The translations under genes were made by a program, and so were the position numbers. The notes beneath the pieces are model-generated. The model did no database searches. It saw nothing but the letters and a program-made list of their open reading frames with translations, and was not told the DNA's origin. From positions 1-64,000 of the forward strand of contig NZ_JACJKN010000006.1 of assembly GCF_016900775.1 (NCBI RefSeq): a stretch of 64,000 bases of DNA. Reading direction: 5' to 3'. Positions 15,966-24,386 of the stretch are shown here, one piece after another. This DNA is from Olsenella uli (lineage in GTDB: Bacteria > Actinomycetota > Coriobacteriia > Coriobacteriales > Atopobiaceae). Positions within the stretch are counted from its first letter, which is position 1. The number at the start of each line of letters is the position of its first letter.

Positions 15966-16672
15966 GCGGCACGCCCCTCTCGGCAGACGCTCATGAAGAG
16001 CTCCTCGAGGTCCTCGCCCGGGCGCAGCGCGTCCTCGTAGGCAAGGCGCCCCCGGTAGATGATGCCGATGGTGTCCGCCATCTGCTGCACCTCGGAGAGG
16101 ATGTGGCTGGAGACGAGCACCGTCGTGCCCGCCGCAGCAAATCCGCGTATCTGGTCGCGCAGCTCCTCGATGCCGATGGGGTCGAGGCCGTTGGTGGGCT
16201 CGTCCAGCACCAAAAGGCGCGGACGGGCGAGAAGGGCCAGCGCGAGCCCCAGCCGCTGCCGCATGCCCATCGAGAAGCGCCCCGCGCGCTTCTTCCCGGT
16301 GTCCGCGAGGTCCACGGCGGCGAGCACCTCGTCGATGCGGCCCTCGGGAAGGCCGAGCAGCGTGGCGCGCACGCGCAGGTTCTCGCGCGCGGTGAGGTTG
16401 GGGTAGAGCGGCGCCTCCTCGATGAGGCTGCCGATGGCGTAGAGGTCCTCGCGGCGCCAGGCGTGCCCGGCGAAGAGGATCTCTCCGGCGGTCGGCCGCA
16501 GCATCCCGCAGATCATCTTGAGCGTGGTGGACTTGCCGGCGCCGTTGGGGCCCAAGAGGCCGTAGACCTCGCCCACGCGCAGGTGGAGGCTCACGTCGGC
16601 CACGGCCGTCTGCGCCTCGGCGCCGCGGCCGAAGCGCTTGGTGAGGCCGCGCGTCTCAAGCAGGTATCCCAT
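15962..16672 (-). CDS. Lantibiotic-protection-type ABC transporter ATPase (LanF-like)
   Basis: 236 aa from ATG at 16672, with AAAGGA seven bases upstream. Walker A is GPNGAGKSTT, the signature is FSMGMRQRLGLA and Walker B is LLVLDEPTNGLD. The usual Q-loop position reads GSLIEEAPLYPNLTARENL: a glutamate (E-loop) replaces the glutamine, the hallmark of LanF immunity ATPases. First gene of the operon ATPase-LanE-LanG-YxeA, with the RR-HK pair following on the same strand. A response-regulator box at 16728-16744 lies just upstream. Confidence 0.9.
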   Translation of the reverse strand: MGYLLETRGLTKRFGRGAEAQTAVADVSLHLRVGEVYGLLGPNGAGKSTTLKMICGMLRPTAGEILFAGHAWRREDLYAIGSLIEEAPLYPNLTARENLRVRATLLGLPEGRIDEVLAAVDLADTGKKRAGRFSMGMRQRLGLALALLARPRLLVLDEPTNGLDPIGIEELRDQIRGFAAAGTTVLVSSHILSEVQQMADTIGIIYRGRLAYEDALRPGEDLEELFMSVCREGRAA

Positions 16673-16727
16673 GGTGCGTCCTTTCGTACGGGTCTTTCCG
16701 GGACGTCATCCATGGTGGGGCCCGATC

Positions 16728-16744
16728 CTAACGAAGCCCTAACG
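16728..16744 (-). promoter_or_regulatory. Candidate response-regulator box upstream of the LanFEG-like operon
   Basis: Minus-strand CGTTAGGGCTTCGTTAG, the same CGTTA-N6-CGTTA arrangement as at 13870-13886, again running into a TAGGAT -10-like hexamer. Confidence 0.65.
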
Positions 16745-16833
16745 GGCGAGAAAGGCGGCGCCCGCATCTGGGTACGATGCCCACAAGACGGGGCGCGCGG
16801 GGCTGGCCTGGCGCGCATGACGAGAGGTGTCCC

Positions 16834-17382
16834 ATGAAGCGCATCGTGATAATCGTTGGCTCCCTGCGGGAGAGGTCCTTCAACCGCCAGCTCGCCGAGG
16901 AGGCGGCCGCGCTTCTCGCCGGGCGCGCCGAGGTCGAGACGCTCGAGTACCGCGACCTCCCGTATATGAACCAGGACCTCGAGTTCCCGCCGCCCGCCTC
17001 CGTCGAGCGCGTGCGCGCCTCCGTTGCGGCGGCGGACGGGATATGGATCTTCACGCCCGAGTACAACTACAGCTACCCCGGCGTCCTCAAGAACCTCCTC
17101 GACTGGCTGAGCAGGCCCGTCGTCGCGGGAGATCGTGCCACGGCGGTGACGCGCGGGAAGAGGCTCGCGCTCAGCTCCGCGGCCGGCTCGTCCGCGGGCG
17201 CCGGTGCGCGCGCCAAGCTCGCGGAGCTGGCCGCGGCCCTGCAGATGGACCTCATGGGAGAGCCGCAGGTGGGGGTGAGGCTCGACCGCCGCGCGTTCGA
17301 GACGGACGTGCTCGCCCTCACGGACGAGGCGCGCTCCGAGCTTGCCGCCGAGGCCAACGCGTTCCTCGCCTACCTGACCTGA
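16834..17382 (+). CDS. NAD(P)H-dependent FMN reductase family protein
   Basis: 182 aa from ATG at 16834, with GAGAGG upstream. The flavodoxin-like fold is shown by the FMN phosphate loop GSLRERSFNRQL and the TPEYNYSYPGVLKNLLDW motif of the FMN_red family. Members reduce FMN, quinones, azo dyes or chromate with NAD(P)H in the cytoplasm; the physiological substrate is unknown. Its stop codon TGA (17380-17382) forms the first three bases of a family-A 27-bp repeat. It is divergent from the LanFEG-like operon. Confidence 0.88.
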   Translation: MKRIVIIVGSLRERSFNRQLAEEAAALLAGRAEVETLEYRDLPYMNQDLEFPPPASVERVRASVAAADGIWIFTPEYNYSYPGVLKNLLDWLSRPVVAGDRATAVTRGKRLALSSAAGSSAGAGARAKLAELAAALQMDLMGEPQVGVRLDRRAFETDVLALTDEARSELAAEANAFLAYLT

Positions 17383-17406
17383 CAAAGGTGCCGGGGGCGT
17401 TTGTCA
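17380..17406. repeat. 27-bp palindromic repeat, family A, containing a stop codon
   Basis: Begins TGACAAAGGTGCC and ends TTTGTCA. The TGA at its left end is the stop codon of the FMN reductase gene. Confidence 0.88.
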
Positions 17407-17411
17407 TGATG

Positions 17412-18095
17412 TTACCGGGCAGCCTCGCGGCGGCGCATGGTGGCGTATGCGGCGCCGCCCGCGCCCACGAGCGCAAGGGTGACGGCGAGCGTCACGCCGG
17501 CTGCCGCCCAGTTGCCCGCGGAGGCAAAGCCGGCCGCCAGCGTGGAGGTTACGATCGAGGGGATGCGGCCCACCGTGGCGATGGCGGCGATGCGCCACCA
17601 GCGGCACGTGGTGAGGCCCGCGGCGTAGGTGAGCACGTCCTTGGGCGTGCCGGGGATGAGGAACACCACGAGCATCAGGAGCTCGAAGCGCGCGGAGTCC
17701 CTGAGCCACGCGACGCCCTCCAGCTGCTCCGCCGAGAAGAACGTCCGCACGACGCGCGTGCCGAGCACCCGCACGAGCGCCGTCACGACGAGCGTGCCCA
17801 CGAGGCCGCCCACAAGGCAGATGAGCGTGCCCTCCCAGGTGCCGAAGAGGTAGCCCGCCGCAAGCTCGACCGGCTCGCCGGGCAGCACCGCCACCACGAT
17901 CTGCGCCACGACGAGCGCCCCCATGGCCACGGGCGCAAGCGCCCCCTGCGCGTCCACCCAGGCGCGAACGGCCTCGCCGTCCGTGAAGAACGCCCAGAGG
18001 CCGGGGCCAAACGCCACGCCGGCGGCCCCGAGGAGAAGCGCCGCGACGATCGCCGCCGCCACGACCATGCCACGCCGCATCGTTCTTCTCGCCAT
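17412..18095 (-). CDS. TVP38/TMEM64 (DedA-like, VTT domain) membrane protein
   Basis: 227 aa from ATG at 18095, with GAGGGG upstream. Six hydrophobic segments contain the VTT-domain features ELAAGYLFGTWEGTLICLVGG and FELLMLVVFLIPGTPKDVLTY. DedA-type proteins are thought to be proton-dependent lipid flippases/scramblases that recycle undecaprenyl phosphate or move phospholipids, and they affect resistance to cationic peptides. It lies downstream of a two-component system on the same strand but has its own upstream box (18146-18163) identical in layout to that before the response regulator. Confidence 0.85.
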   Translation of the reverse strand: MARRTMRRGMVVAAAIVAALLLGAAGVAFGPGLWAFFTDGEAVRAWVDAQGALAPVAMGALVVAQIVVAVLPGEPVELAAGYLFGTWEGTLICLVGGLVGTLVVTALVRVLGTRVVRTFFSAEQLEGVAWLRDSARFELLMLVVFLIPGTPKDVLTYAAGLTTCRWWRIAAIATVGRIPSIVTSTLAAGFASAGNWAAAGVTLAVTLALVGAGGAAYATMRRREAAR

Positions 18096-18145
18096 CCCGC
18101 GCCCCTCTCGTCCGTCGTCTCTTGGGTACGAGCCTACGGAACGAA

Positions 18146-18163
18146 GGTCAAGAAACCCTCAAC
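18146..18163 (-). promoter_or_regulatory. Candidate response-regulator box upstream of the VTT gene
   Basis: Minus-strand GTTGAGGGTTTCTTGACC: two TTGA half-sites with an 11-bp period, nine bases before TAGGCT. It is paired with the near-identical site at 20507-20524. Confidence 0.7.
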
Positions 18164-18185
18164 GGAAGGTGGCTTTTTCGTCACG

Positions 18186-19757
18186 TCATGAGACCTCGGG
18201 GGCGAGGATGCGCGCGCGGACGAGGGCGCCGCCGCCCGCGCGGTTGGAGAGCTCGAGGCGGCCGCCGTGGCGCTCGGCGAGCGTCCGCGCCACGTAGAGC
18301 CCCAGGCCCAGGTGCCCGCCCGTGCCCTTTGACTCGCCCCAGAAGGGCTCCGCCGCCCGCGCGAGGGCGGTCGCGGCAAAGCCGGGCCCGTCGTCCGAGA
18401 CCGCAAGCTCAAGCGCGCCCTGACCCCACGAGAGCGAGAGCCGCACCTCGGAGCGCGCGTAGCGGGCTGCGTTGGCCACGAGGTTGTCCGCGATGCGGGA
18501 GAGCGCCCGGCCGTCCGCCCGGACGAGCGGCGGCAGCTCGGCGCCCGTCACGAGGAACCTCGCCCCGGCCGCGCGCACGATCTCGCGCCCGTCCGCCGCC
18601 GCCCCGTCGAGCCAGGCGCCCGGGTCCATCGGCTCCGGCGTGACCTGCGCGGACTCGAGGGCGTCGAGCCCGCGCATGGAGTCCGCGAAGGCGGCGAGCC
18701 GCTCGGCCTGGCGCACGATCGTCGCGGCGGCCGCGCGCACGGCGTCGGTCTCGGCCATCCTCCCCACGAGCTCGGCCTGGCCCCGGATCACGGTGAGCGG
18801 CGTGCGGAGGTCGTGGGCAAAGGCGGCGTTGACCTGGCGGCGGTTCTCGGCGGCGCGCCAGAGCTCGCCCTCGGTGCGCTCGAGCTCGGCGCGCATGGCC
18901 TCGAGCTGCCCGGCGAGCCGGCCGAGCTCGTCTGGGCGCTGGGGCTCCACGTGAAAGTCGAGGTCGCTTGCCGCGATGCGCCGCGCCGCCTCGTCCATGG
19001 CGGCGAGCTGCCCGGCGAGCCGCGCGCGATAGAAGCGCCGGCCCGCCACCACGAGGCATGCCACGAAGATCGCCGGCACCGAGGCGATGGCCGCCCACGC
19101 AAACGCCCTGTACGCGCCCGGGTCTCCGGGGTAGGGGAGGTAGTAGCCCACGTTGGAGACCACGGGCCGCTCCCCCTCGGCGTTTGCGGGCAGCGCCTGC
19201 GCGAGGCGGACCGCCTCCTCGGCGCCGGGGCGGGCGGTGGACGCCGAGACGTCGTAGACGGGGATCTCCTCGAAGGAGAGGGCCCGGTCCGTGACGTCGG
19301 ACACGCTGGCGGACCACCAGGCGAGGTCCACCACCTCGCCGTCCGGCGCCGCCTCGGGCGGGTCGGAGACCGGGACGGGCCTCGCGTCCTGGTTGGCGTG
19401 CGACTCCACGTAGAGCACGATGACGTCCGTGGCGTCCACGGTCGCCTCGGCGCTCTCCTCCGCGGCGTCGCCGCTCTCGGCGAGCGCCTCGTAGGCGGGC
19501 ATCTCGTACCAGGAGAGCGCCTCGGCGGGCACGAGCTCGTTGCTCGCGGCGTCGTAGACGTAGGTGCCGGCGTAGGCGTAGGGGTCCTCGGGCAGCGTGG
19601 CCTCGGCGGCCAGCCCCAGAAGCCCGGTGGAGACAAACGAGAGCGCGATGCCGGCGAGAAGGGCCGCCGCGGCGTAGAGCGCAAAGGCCGTGCGGACGGA
19701 GCAGTTGGCCACGCGCTCCCGCAGCCTGCGCGCCCATCGCCGCGGGGCGCGCCTCAC
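18186..19757 (-). CDS. Sensor histidine kinase
   Basis: About 523 aa. The GTG at 19757 overlaps the TGA of the response regulator (GTGA); upstream GTGs at 19784 and 19766 are also in frame. Two membrane segments enclose a large extracellular domain of about 190 residues rich in acidic residues. A HAMP linker, an H-box NAAFAHDLRTPLTVIRGQ and a catalytic domain (NLVANAARYA, DDGPGF, GGHLGLGLY) follow. Together with the adjacent OmpR-type regulator it forms a complete system that probably controls itself and the VTT gene. The ligand is unknown. Confidence 0.9.
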   Translation of the reverse strand: MRRAPRRWARRLRERVANCSVRTAFALYAAAALLAGIALSFVSTGLLGLAAEATLPEDPYAYAGTYVYDAASNELVPAEALSWYEMPAYEALAESGDAAEESAEATVDATDVIVLYVESHANQDARPVPVSDPPEAAPDGEVVDLAWWSASVSDVTDRALSFEEIPVYDVSASTARPGAEEAVRLAQALPANAEGERPVVSNVGYYLPYPGDPGAYRAFAWAAIASVPAIFVACLVVAGRRFYRARLAGQLAAMDEAARRIAASDLDFHVEPQRPDELGRLAGQLEAMRAELERTEGELWRAAENRRQVNAAFAHDLRTPLTVIRGQAELVGRMAETDAVRAAAATIVRQAERLAAFADSMRGLDALESAQVTPEPMDPGAWLDGAAADGREIVRAAGARFLVTGAELPPLVRADGRALSRIADNLVANAARYARSEVRLSLSWGQGALELAVSDDGPGFAATALARAAEPFWGESKGTGGHLGLGLYVARTLAERHGGRLELSNRAGGGALVRARILAPEVS

Positions 19758-20461
19758 GCGCGCCACGAGTACCCCACGCCCCACACGGTGGCGAGCGGCT
19801 CGGTCGTGCAGCCAGCGTCGGCGAGCGCCCGGCGGATGCGGCGCACGTGCTCGGTCACCACGGAGGAGTCCCCGGGCTCGCCCCAGACGCGCTCGTAGAT
19901 CATGTCGCGGCCAAAGACCTGGCCCGGCCGTCCGGCGAGAAGCGCCACGATGTCAAAGTCCTTGCGCGCGAGCGGGGCGACCCGCGGGTTCTTCTCGCCC
20001 ACGCGCACCTCCCGCCGGGAGAAGTCCACGGACACCCCGCCGGCAAAGCGCACCGTCGCCCGGTCGAGCTGGCGCCGGTCGCGCGCGAGCTGCGCCCTCA
20101 CGCGGGCGCCGAGCACGTCGAGCGAGAAGGGCTTGGTCACGTAGTCGTCCCCGCCGGCGGCAAAGCCGGCGAGGGCGTCGGCGTCCTCCACGCGGGCGGT
20201 GAGGAAGATGATCGGGCAGGCCACGACCTCGCGAATCTGGCGGCAGACGGAGAAGCCGTCGGCGTCCGGCAGGTTCACGTCCAGGAGGATCGCGTCGGGC
20301 GCGCGGCCCGCCGCGGCCACGGCGCCCGCGGCGTCGCGCGCCACGAGGGTGCGGTAGCCCTCGAGCCTGAAGTACGCCTCGAGCATGTCCGCGATGTCCC
20401 GCTCGTCATCGACGATAAGAACGAGGGGCGCCTCGCCGCGCCCGTCCCGCGTCACGTCCAT
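19754..20461 (-). CDS. OmpR-family response regulator
   Basis: 235 aa from ATG at 20461, with GGAGGCGGG upstream. The receiver has DDE near residue 18, phospho-acceptor D in AILLDVNLPD, T in FLTARV and K in VTKPFSLD. The winged-helix domain ends TVWGVGYSW. It is the first gene of an RR-HK operon. The box at 20507-20524 lies directly upstream and recurs before the VTT gene. Confidence 0.92.
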   Translation of the reverse strand: MDVTRDGRGEAPLVLIVDDERDIADMLEAYFRLEGYRTLVARDAAGAVAAAGRAPDAILLDVNLPDADGFSVCRQIREVVACPIIFLTARVEDADALAGFAAGGDDYVTKPFSLDVLGARVRAQLARDRRQLDRATVRFAGGVSVDFSRREVRVGEKNPRVAPLARKDFDIVALLAGRPGQVFGRDMIYERVWGEPGDSSVVTEHVRRIRRALADAGCTTEPLATVWGVGYSWRA

Positions 20462-20506
20462 CCCGCCTCCGTCTCCCGACTAAACCCGTCCATGCTACCC
20501 GAGCAA

Positions 20507-20524
20507 GGTCAAGAAATCCTCAAC
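20507..20524 (-). promoter_or_regulatory. Candidate autoregulatory box upstream of RR gene
   Basis: Minus-strand GTTGAGGATTTCTTGACC, one base different from the box at 18146-18163, and likewise nine bases before a TAGCAT hexamer. Confidence 0.7.
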
Positions 20525-20539
20525 TCTCGGCTCATCCGA

Positions 20540-20562
20540 TGTATTGACCAATGTTCAATACA
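20540..20562. promoter_or_regulatory. TetR-type operator upstream of the tetR-like gene
   Basis: TGTATTGA-N7-TCAATACA, a near-perfect 23-bp palindrome. It is closely matched at 21226-21246 before the methyltransferase gene. Confidence 0.8.
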
Positions 20563-20593
20563 GGGGTACGCACTCAGGGAGGAGGTGGCGGAG

Positions 20594-21184
20594 GTGCCAA
20601 GAACCGTCAAGGACCCCGGGGAGCGCCGGCGCGAGCTTCTGGGGTGCGCCATGCGGCTCTTCGCCGAGGAGGGCTACGACAACGTGTCCGTCCGCGCCGT
20701 GGCGCGCGCCGCCGGCGTGGCGCCGGGGCTCGCCTACCACTACTTCGACTCCAAGGAGCGCCTGTTCGCCGAGGCGATCGAGGACTACGCCCGCCGCTGT
20801 GCCGAGGGCGTCTGCGAGGTCCTGGACGGGAGGGACCTCACGCTGGACGAGAGGCTCGAGCGCGCGCTCGACGCCGGCGCGCGGCACGGGGGCTACCCCT
20901 ACGCCGCGTTCTTCCACGCCGAGGGGCACAGCGCCCTCCACGACCGGCTCTCGCTCGCCATGTGCGAGGCGGTGCGGCCGCACCTGCGCGCCGCGCTCGA
21001 GGCGGACGCCGTGGGGCGGGGGGCGCCGGCCGGGGACGCGGGCGAGCTCGCCGCGATCATGACCTACGCCTGCGTGGGCCTCGCCTCGGGCCCGGGCATG
21101 CCGGACGGGGCCGCCGTCGCGGCCGCCCGGCGCTACCTGCGCGCCCTTCTCGCCGAGTTCCGCTCGGGGGGCGACGCAGACTAG
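20594..21184 (+). CDS. TetR-family transcriptional regulator
   Basis: 196 aa from GTG at 20594, with GGGAGGAG nine bases before it (GTG 20585 is the alternative). Residues about 10-55 are the TetR helix-turn-helix (ELLGCAMRLFAEEGYDNVSVRAVARAAGVAPGL, split here by family pattern, then YHYFDSKE). The remainder is the ligand-binding helical domain. It has a palindromic operator in its own promoter and the same operator before the downstream methyltransferase gene, so it probably represses both. A terminator separates the two genes. Confidence 0.9.
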   Translation: MPRTVKDPGERRRELLGCAMRLFAEEGYDNVSVRAVARAAGVAPGLAYHYFDSKERLFAEAIEDYARRCAEGVCEVLDGRDLTLDERLERALDAGARHGGYPYAAFFHAEGHSALHDRLSLAMCEAVRPHLRAALEADAVGRGAPAGDAGELAAIMTYACVGLASGPGMPDGAAVAAARRYLRALLAEFRSGGDAD

Positions 21185-21190
21185 AGGTCT

Positions 21191-21217
21191 TGCCCCGGCT
21201 GCGGTCGGGGCTCTTTT
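21191..21217 (+). terminator. Intrinsic terminator after tetR-like gene
   Basis: GCCCCG...CGGGGC stem followed by TCTTTTC. Confidence 0.7.
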
Positions 21218-21225
21218 CGGCCGAT

Positions 21226-21246
21226 TGTATTGAACATTGTTCAACA
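21226..21246. promoter_or_regulatory. TetR-type operator upstream of methyltransferase gene
   Basis: TGTATTGAACATTGTTCAACA shares its left half and centre with the operator at 20540-20562. It lies 14 bp before the methyltransferase start. Confidence 0.75.
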
Positions 21247-21259
21247 GAAGGGAATCACG

Positions 21260-21901
21260 ATGGACGAGAAGAACGCCGAGCTGCTGCGCTCCCGCTCCCG
21301 CGCGGCCTTCGACGCGCAGGCGGCGACCTACGACACCGGGATGCAGGGCGAGCACGCGCGGAGGCTCTACCCGCACGTGCTCGCGGAGGTGACGCGCGCC
21401 GTGGCGGGAAACCCCGCGCCGCGCCTGCTCGACCTGGGCTGCGGCACGGGCGCGCTCGCCGAGCTCGTGCTCTCCCAGGTGCCGGGCGCGCGCCTCGCGT
21501 GCGTGGACCTGTCGCCGAGGATGGTCGAGGCCGCCCGGGCGCGGCTGGGCGGACGGGCCGCGGTCCAGCTCGGCGACGCGGAGCGCCCGCCCTTCCACGA
21601 GGGCGCCTTCGACGTGGCGTGGTGCAACGACTCCTTCCACCACTACCCGGACCCGGAGCGGGCGGCCTTCCAGGCGTGGCGCGTGCTCGCGCCCGGCGGC
21701 GCGCTCGTCGTGGGCGACGCGTGGCAGCCGGCTCCCGCCCGCGCCCTCATGAACGCATGGATGCCGCGCTCGCGCGAGGGCGACGTGCGCATCTACTCCG
21801 AGGCCGAGCTGCGCCGCATCCTCGGTACCTGGTTCAGCGAGGTCGCGTGGCGCCGCGTGGGCCTGACGGCTTGCGTCGCGGTGGCGCGCAAGGGGAGGTG
21901 A
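21260..21901 (+). CDS. Class I SAM-dependent methyltransferase
   Basis: 213 aa from ATG at 21260, with AAGGGA upstream. The SAM-binding motif I is RLLDLGCGTGALAE, followed by the acidic VDLSPRM turn, GDAERPPF and the post-motif DVAWCNDSFHHYPDP. This is the Methyltransf_11/25 type that modifies small molecules. The target is unknown; control by a TetR-type operator suggests detoxification or modification of an effector sensed by the regulator. Confidence 0.88.
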   Translation: MDEKNAELLRSRSRAAFDAQAATYDTGMQGEHARRLYPHVLAEVTRAVAGNPAPRLLDLGCGTGALAELVLSQVPGARLACVDLSPRMVEAARARLGGRAAVQLGDAERPPFHEGAFDVAWCNDSFHHYPDPERAAFQAWRVLAPGGALVVGDAWQPAPARALMNAWMPRSREGDVRIYSEAELRRILGTWFSEVAWRRVGLTACVAVARKGR

Positions 21902-22144
21902 CGCTGGACCTTCGGGGGCCGGAGCCCGCCGGCAAACCTCACACGTAGTAGATGTTTTTTCAAGCCAGCTCTCCTGTCAACTGCGGAAACTCCGGCCGCG
22001 CCCCGGAAAAGAGGGACCACGTGCGGGGTTTACCGGCTCGAAACAAAGGGGCGGCGACCCCATGCGCCGCCTCGGCATTATTTTCGGTTCGACCGCTCAT
22101 CCAGGGCGGCCGGAGCGTTATTAGGGATAGAGGGAGGTGACGCC

Positions 22145-22654
22145 ATGGGCGAGAAGAACGCGCGGGCAGACGAGGCGGGGCAGCTCGTGGGCGAGCACTA
22201 CGCGGACGTGCTGCGCTACTGCCGCAGGCACGCGCCGGCGGGGCTTGCCGAGGACGCGGCCCAGGAGACGTTCCTGCGCTTCGTCCGCGCCCGCTCGCGC
22301 TACCGGGAGCGGGGCCGGGCGCGCGCCTACCTCGTCACCATCGCGCGCAACGTCTGCGCGGACCTCGCCCGCGGGCGGGCCGCCGGGTGGGACGAGCTTC
22401 CCGAGACGCTGCCCGCCGGGGGCGACCCGGGCGAGAAGGACGACGAGCGCGACCTCGCCTCCGCCCTCGCCCGGCTGCCCCGCGCCCAGCGCGAGGCGCT
22501 GGAGCTCAGGTACGGGGAGGGCCTCACGGTCGGCGAGGTGGGTGCGGCGCTGGGGATGAGCAGGTTCGCGGCGGGCAGGGCCCTGTCTGCGGCGCTCAAG
22601 GCGCTGCGGGCGGAGCTGGGCGCTCCGACGGACGGACAAGGAGGCCTGAGATGA
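22145..22654 (+). CDS. ECF-type RNA polymerase sigma factor
   Basis: 169 aa from ATG at 22145, with AGGGAGGTGACGCC upstream. Region 2 is visible as AEDAAQETFLRFVRARSRY, and region 4 as LARLPRAQREALELRYGEGLTVGEVGAALGMSRFAAGRAL. It heads a four-gene operon (sigma, membrane protein, ABC ATPase, ABC permease) with overlapping or close junctions. The second gene probably serves as its membrane anti-sigma partner, so the system likely responds to an envelope signal and drives the transporter. Confidence 0.9.
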   Translation: MGEKNARADEAGQLVGEHYADVLRYCRRHAPAGLAEDAAQETFLRFVRARSRYRERGRARAYLVTIARNVCADLARGRAAGWDELPETLPAGGDPGEKDDERDLASALARLPRAQREALELRYGEGLTVGEVGAALGMSRFAAGRALSAALKALRAELGAPTDGQGGLR

Positions 22655-23412
22655 GGATGCGGGAGAGACGGGCCCTCGAGGGGGCGCTGCGGGAGCACTA
22701 CCGTGCGGGCGCCTACGCCGCCGCGCCGCCGCAGGCGCTCGTGGAGGCCGTTGCGGCCGAGATGGCACGCCCCGCCCGGCCGCGCGCCGCCGCGGTGGTC
22801 GCCGAGCAGGCCCGGCGCGTCGGGGTGGGGACGTGGGCGCTGCATGCGGCGCTCGTCCTTCTCGCCGTGGCGTGCGCCCTCTCCGGGATCGGCGCCGGGA
22901 CGGCCGCGGCCGTCCTCGGGGCGGCGCTTGCCCTCGCGACGCTTGCGGAGGTCACGCGCTCGCGCTCCTGCGGCATGGCGGAGCTCGAGGCCGCCTGCCC
23001 CGTGAACGCCCAGGCGGTCGCATGCGCCCGGACCCTAGTGCTCTGCTGCGCCGACGCGCTTGCCGTGGCGCTTCTCGCCGTCCTCGCGGGGCCGGCGGGC
23101 GGCGCGCCCTGGGCCGTGCTCTCCCAGGGGCTCGCGCCCTACCTTGCGGCTCTCGGGGCGGGGCTCCTTGTTGCCCGGCGCGTGGCAAGCCCCGACGCAA
23201 CGGTCGCTGCCGTTGCTGCGGCCGCCGGGGTGTGCGCCGCCTGCGTCGTGGCGCGCACCGTCTGCCCGGCGGCCTTTGGCCCCGCGGCGGCGCTCGCCTG
23301 GTGGGGTGCGGCCGCCGCGGCGCTCGCCTTTGCGGCGGTCGAGGCCCGCGCCTGGCTCCGGGCCGCGGCGTCCGGCTTTGCCGACGCACCCGCTCCCGCC
23401 ACGGCGCTCTAG
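22651..23412 (+). CDS. Membrane protein, possible anti-sigma partner
   Basis: 253 aa. The ATG at 22651 overlaps the sigma stop (ATGA), with AAGGAGG seven bases upstream. The N-terminal ~60 residues are charged and cytoplasmic (LEGALREHYRAGAYAAAPPQALVEAV). About six alanine-rich hydrophobic segments follow. No characterised domain is recognised. Overlap with the ECF sigma gene and a cytoplasmic N-terminus before the membrane part suggest an anti-sigma factor or a membrane subunit of the ABC transporter that follows. Confidence 0.7.
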   Translation: MRMRERRALEGALREHYRAGAYAAAPPQALVEAVAAEMARPARPRAAAVVAEQARRVGVGTWALHAALVLLAVACALSGIGAGTAAAVLGAALALATLAEVTRSRSCGMAELEAACPVNAQAVACARTLVLCCADALAVALLAVLAGPAGGAPWAVLSQGLAPYLAALGAGLLVARRVASPDATVAAVAAAAGVCAACVVARTVCPAAFGPAAALAWWGAAAAALAFAAVEARAWLRAAASGFADAPAPATAL

Positions 23413-23453
23413 CGACCCCACGGCAAGACCGACTACCAGAGAGGAAGCGAAGG

Positions 23454-24386
23454 ATGGAACTGACGCTCGACCGGCTGACCCGGGAGTTCGGGCCCAAGAT
23501 CGCCGTGGACCGCGTGAGCGCGACGCTCACCCCCGGCGTCTACGGCCTGCTCGGCGCCAACGGCGCCGGCAAGACCACGCTCATGCGGATGGTGTGCGGG
23601 GTGCTGCGCCCCACCTCGGGCGAGGTGCGCTACGACGGCGCGCCCGTCGAGCGCATGGGCGACGCCTACCGCGCGCTTCTCGGCTACCTGCCGCAGGACT
23701 TTGGCTACTACCCGGAGTTCACGGCGCTCGACTTCATGGAGTACATGGCCTCGCTCAAGGGCCTCGGCCGCTGGGACGCCCGCGACCGCTCGCTCGCGCT
23801 GCTGGAGCGCGTGGGGCTTGGCGGAGAGGAGCGGCGGCGCATCCGCACCTTCTCCGGCGGCATGCGCCAGCGCCTGGGCATCGCGCAGGCCGTCCTCAAC
23901 GATCCCGAGGTCCTCGTGCTCGACGAGCCCACGGCCGGGCTCGACCCCAAGGAGCGCGTGCGCTTTCGCAACCTCATCGCCGGCTTCGCGCGCGATAAGA
24001 TCGTCCTGCTCTCCACCCACATCGTCTCCGACGTGGAGCACATCGCCGACGAGATCCTCGTGATGCGCGCGGGCTCCGTGGTGCTCTCCGGGCCGCCGGC
24101 CGAGCTCGTGGCGGAGGCCGAGGGCAAGGTCTGGGAGGCTACGGTCCCGGCCGCGCGCGCCGAGGCGCTCGAGGCCGCGCTCACGGTGGGCAACGTCCGC
24201 CACGCGGAGGGCGGGCGCGTGCTTCTGCGCTACGTGGCCGACGCGCCTGCGGTGCCGGGTTCGGCGCCGGTGGAGCCCACGCTCGAGGACCTGTACCTGT
24301 ATCTGTTCCGCGACGGCGCGGTTGCCGGGGCAGGCGCCCCGCGCGCCTTCCGCGGCGCCCACTTCAAGGAGGACCGCCATGGCTAG
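23454..24386 (+). CDS. ABC transporter ATP-binding protein
   Basis: 310 aa from ATG at 23454. Walker A is GANGAGKTTL, Q-loop YLPQDFGY, signature FSGGMRQRLGIA, Walker B VLVLDEPTAGLD and H-loop LSTHIVSD. The C-terminal ~90 residues form an accessory domain common in ABC-2 drug/peptide ATPases. It overlaps the following permease gene by 8 bp. In this sigma/ABC arrangement it is a likely antimicrobial-peptide or lipid exporter. Confidence 0.9.
   Translation: MELTLDRLTREFGPKIAVDRVSATLTPGVYGLLGANGAGKTTLMRMVCGVLRPTSGEVRYDGAPVERMGDAYRALLGYLPQDFGYYPEFTALDFMEYMASLKGLGRWDARDRSLALLERVGLGGEERRRIRTFSGGMRQRLGIAQAVLNDPEVLVLDEPTAGLDPKERVRFRNLIAGFARDKIVLLSTHIVSDVEHIADEILVMRAGSVVLSGPPAELVAEAEGKVWEATVPAARAEALEAALTVGNVRHAEGGRVLLRYVADAPAVPGSAPVEPTLEDLYLYLFRDGAVAGAGAPRAFRGAHFKEDRHG

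Noticed and set aside
22070-22110. tRNA-like GGTTCGA sequence
   Set aside because: No flanking acceptor, D or anticodon stems could be formed. No tRNA was found in the window.
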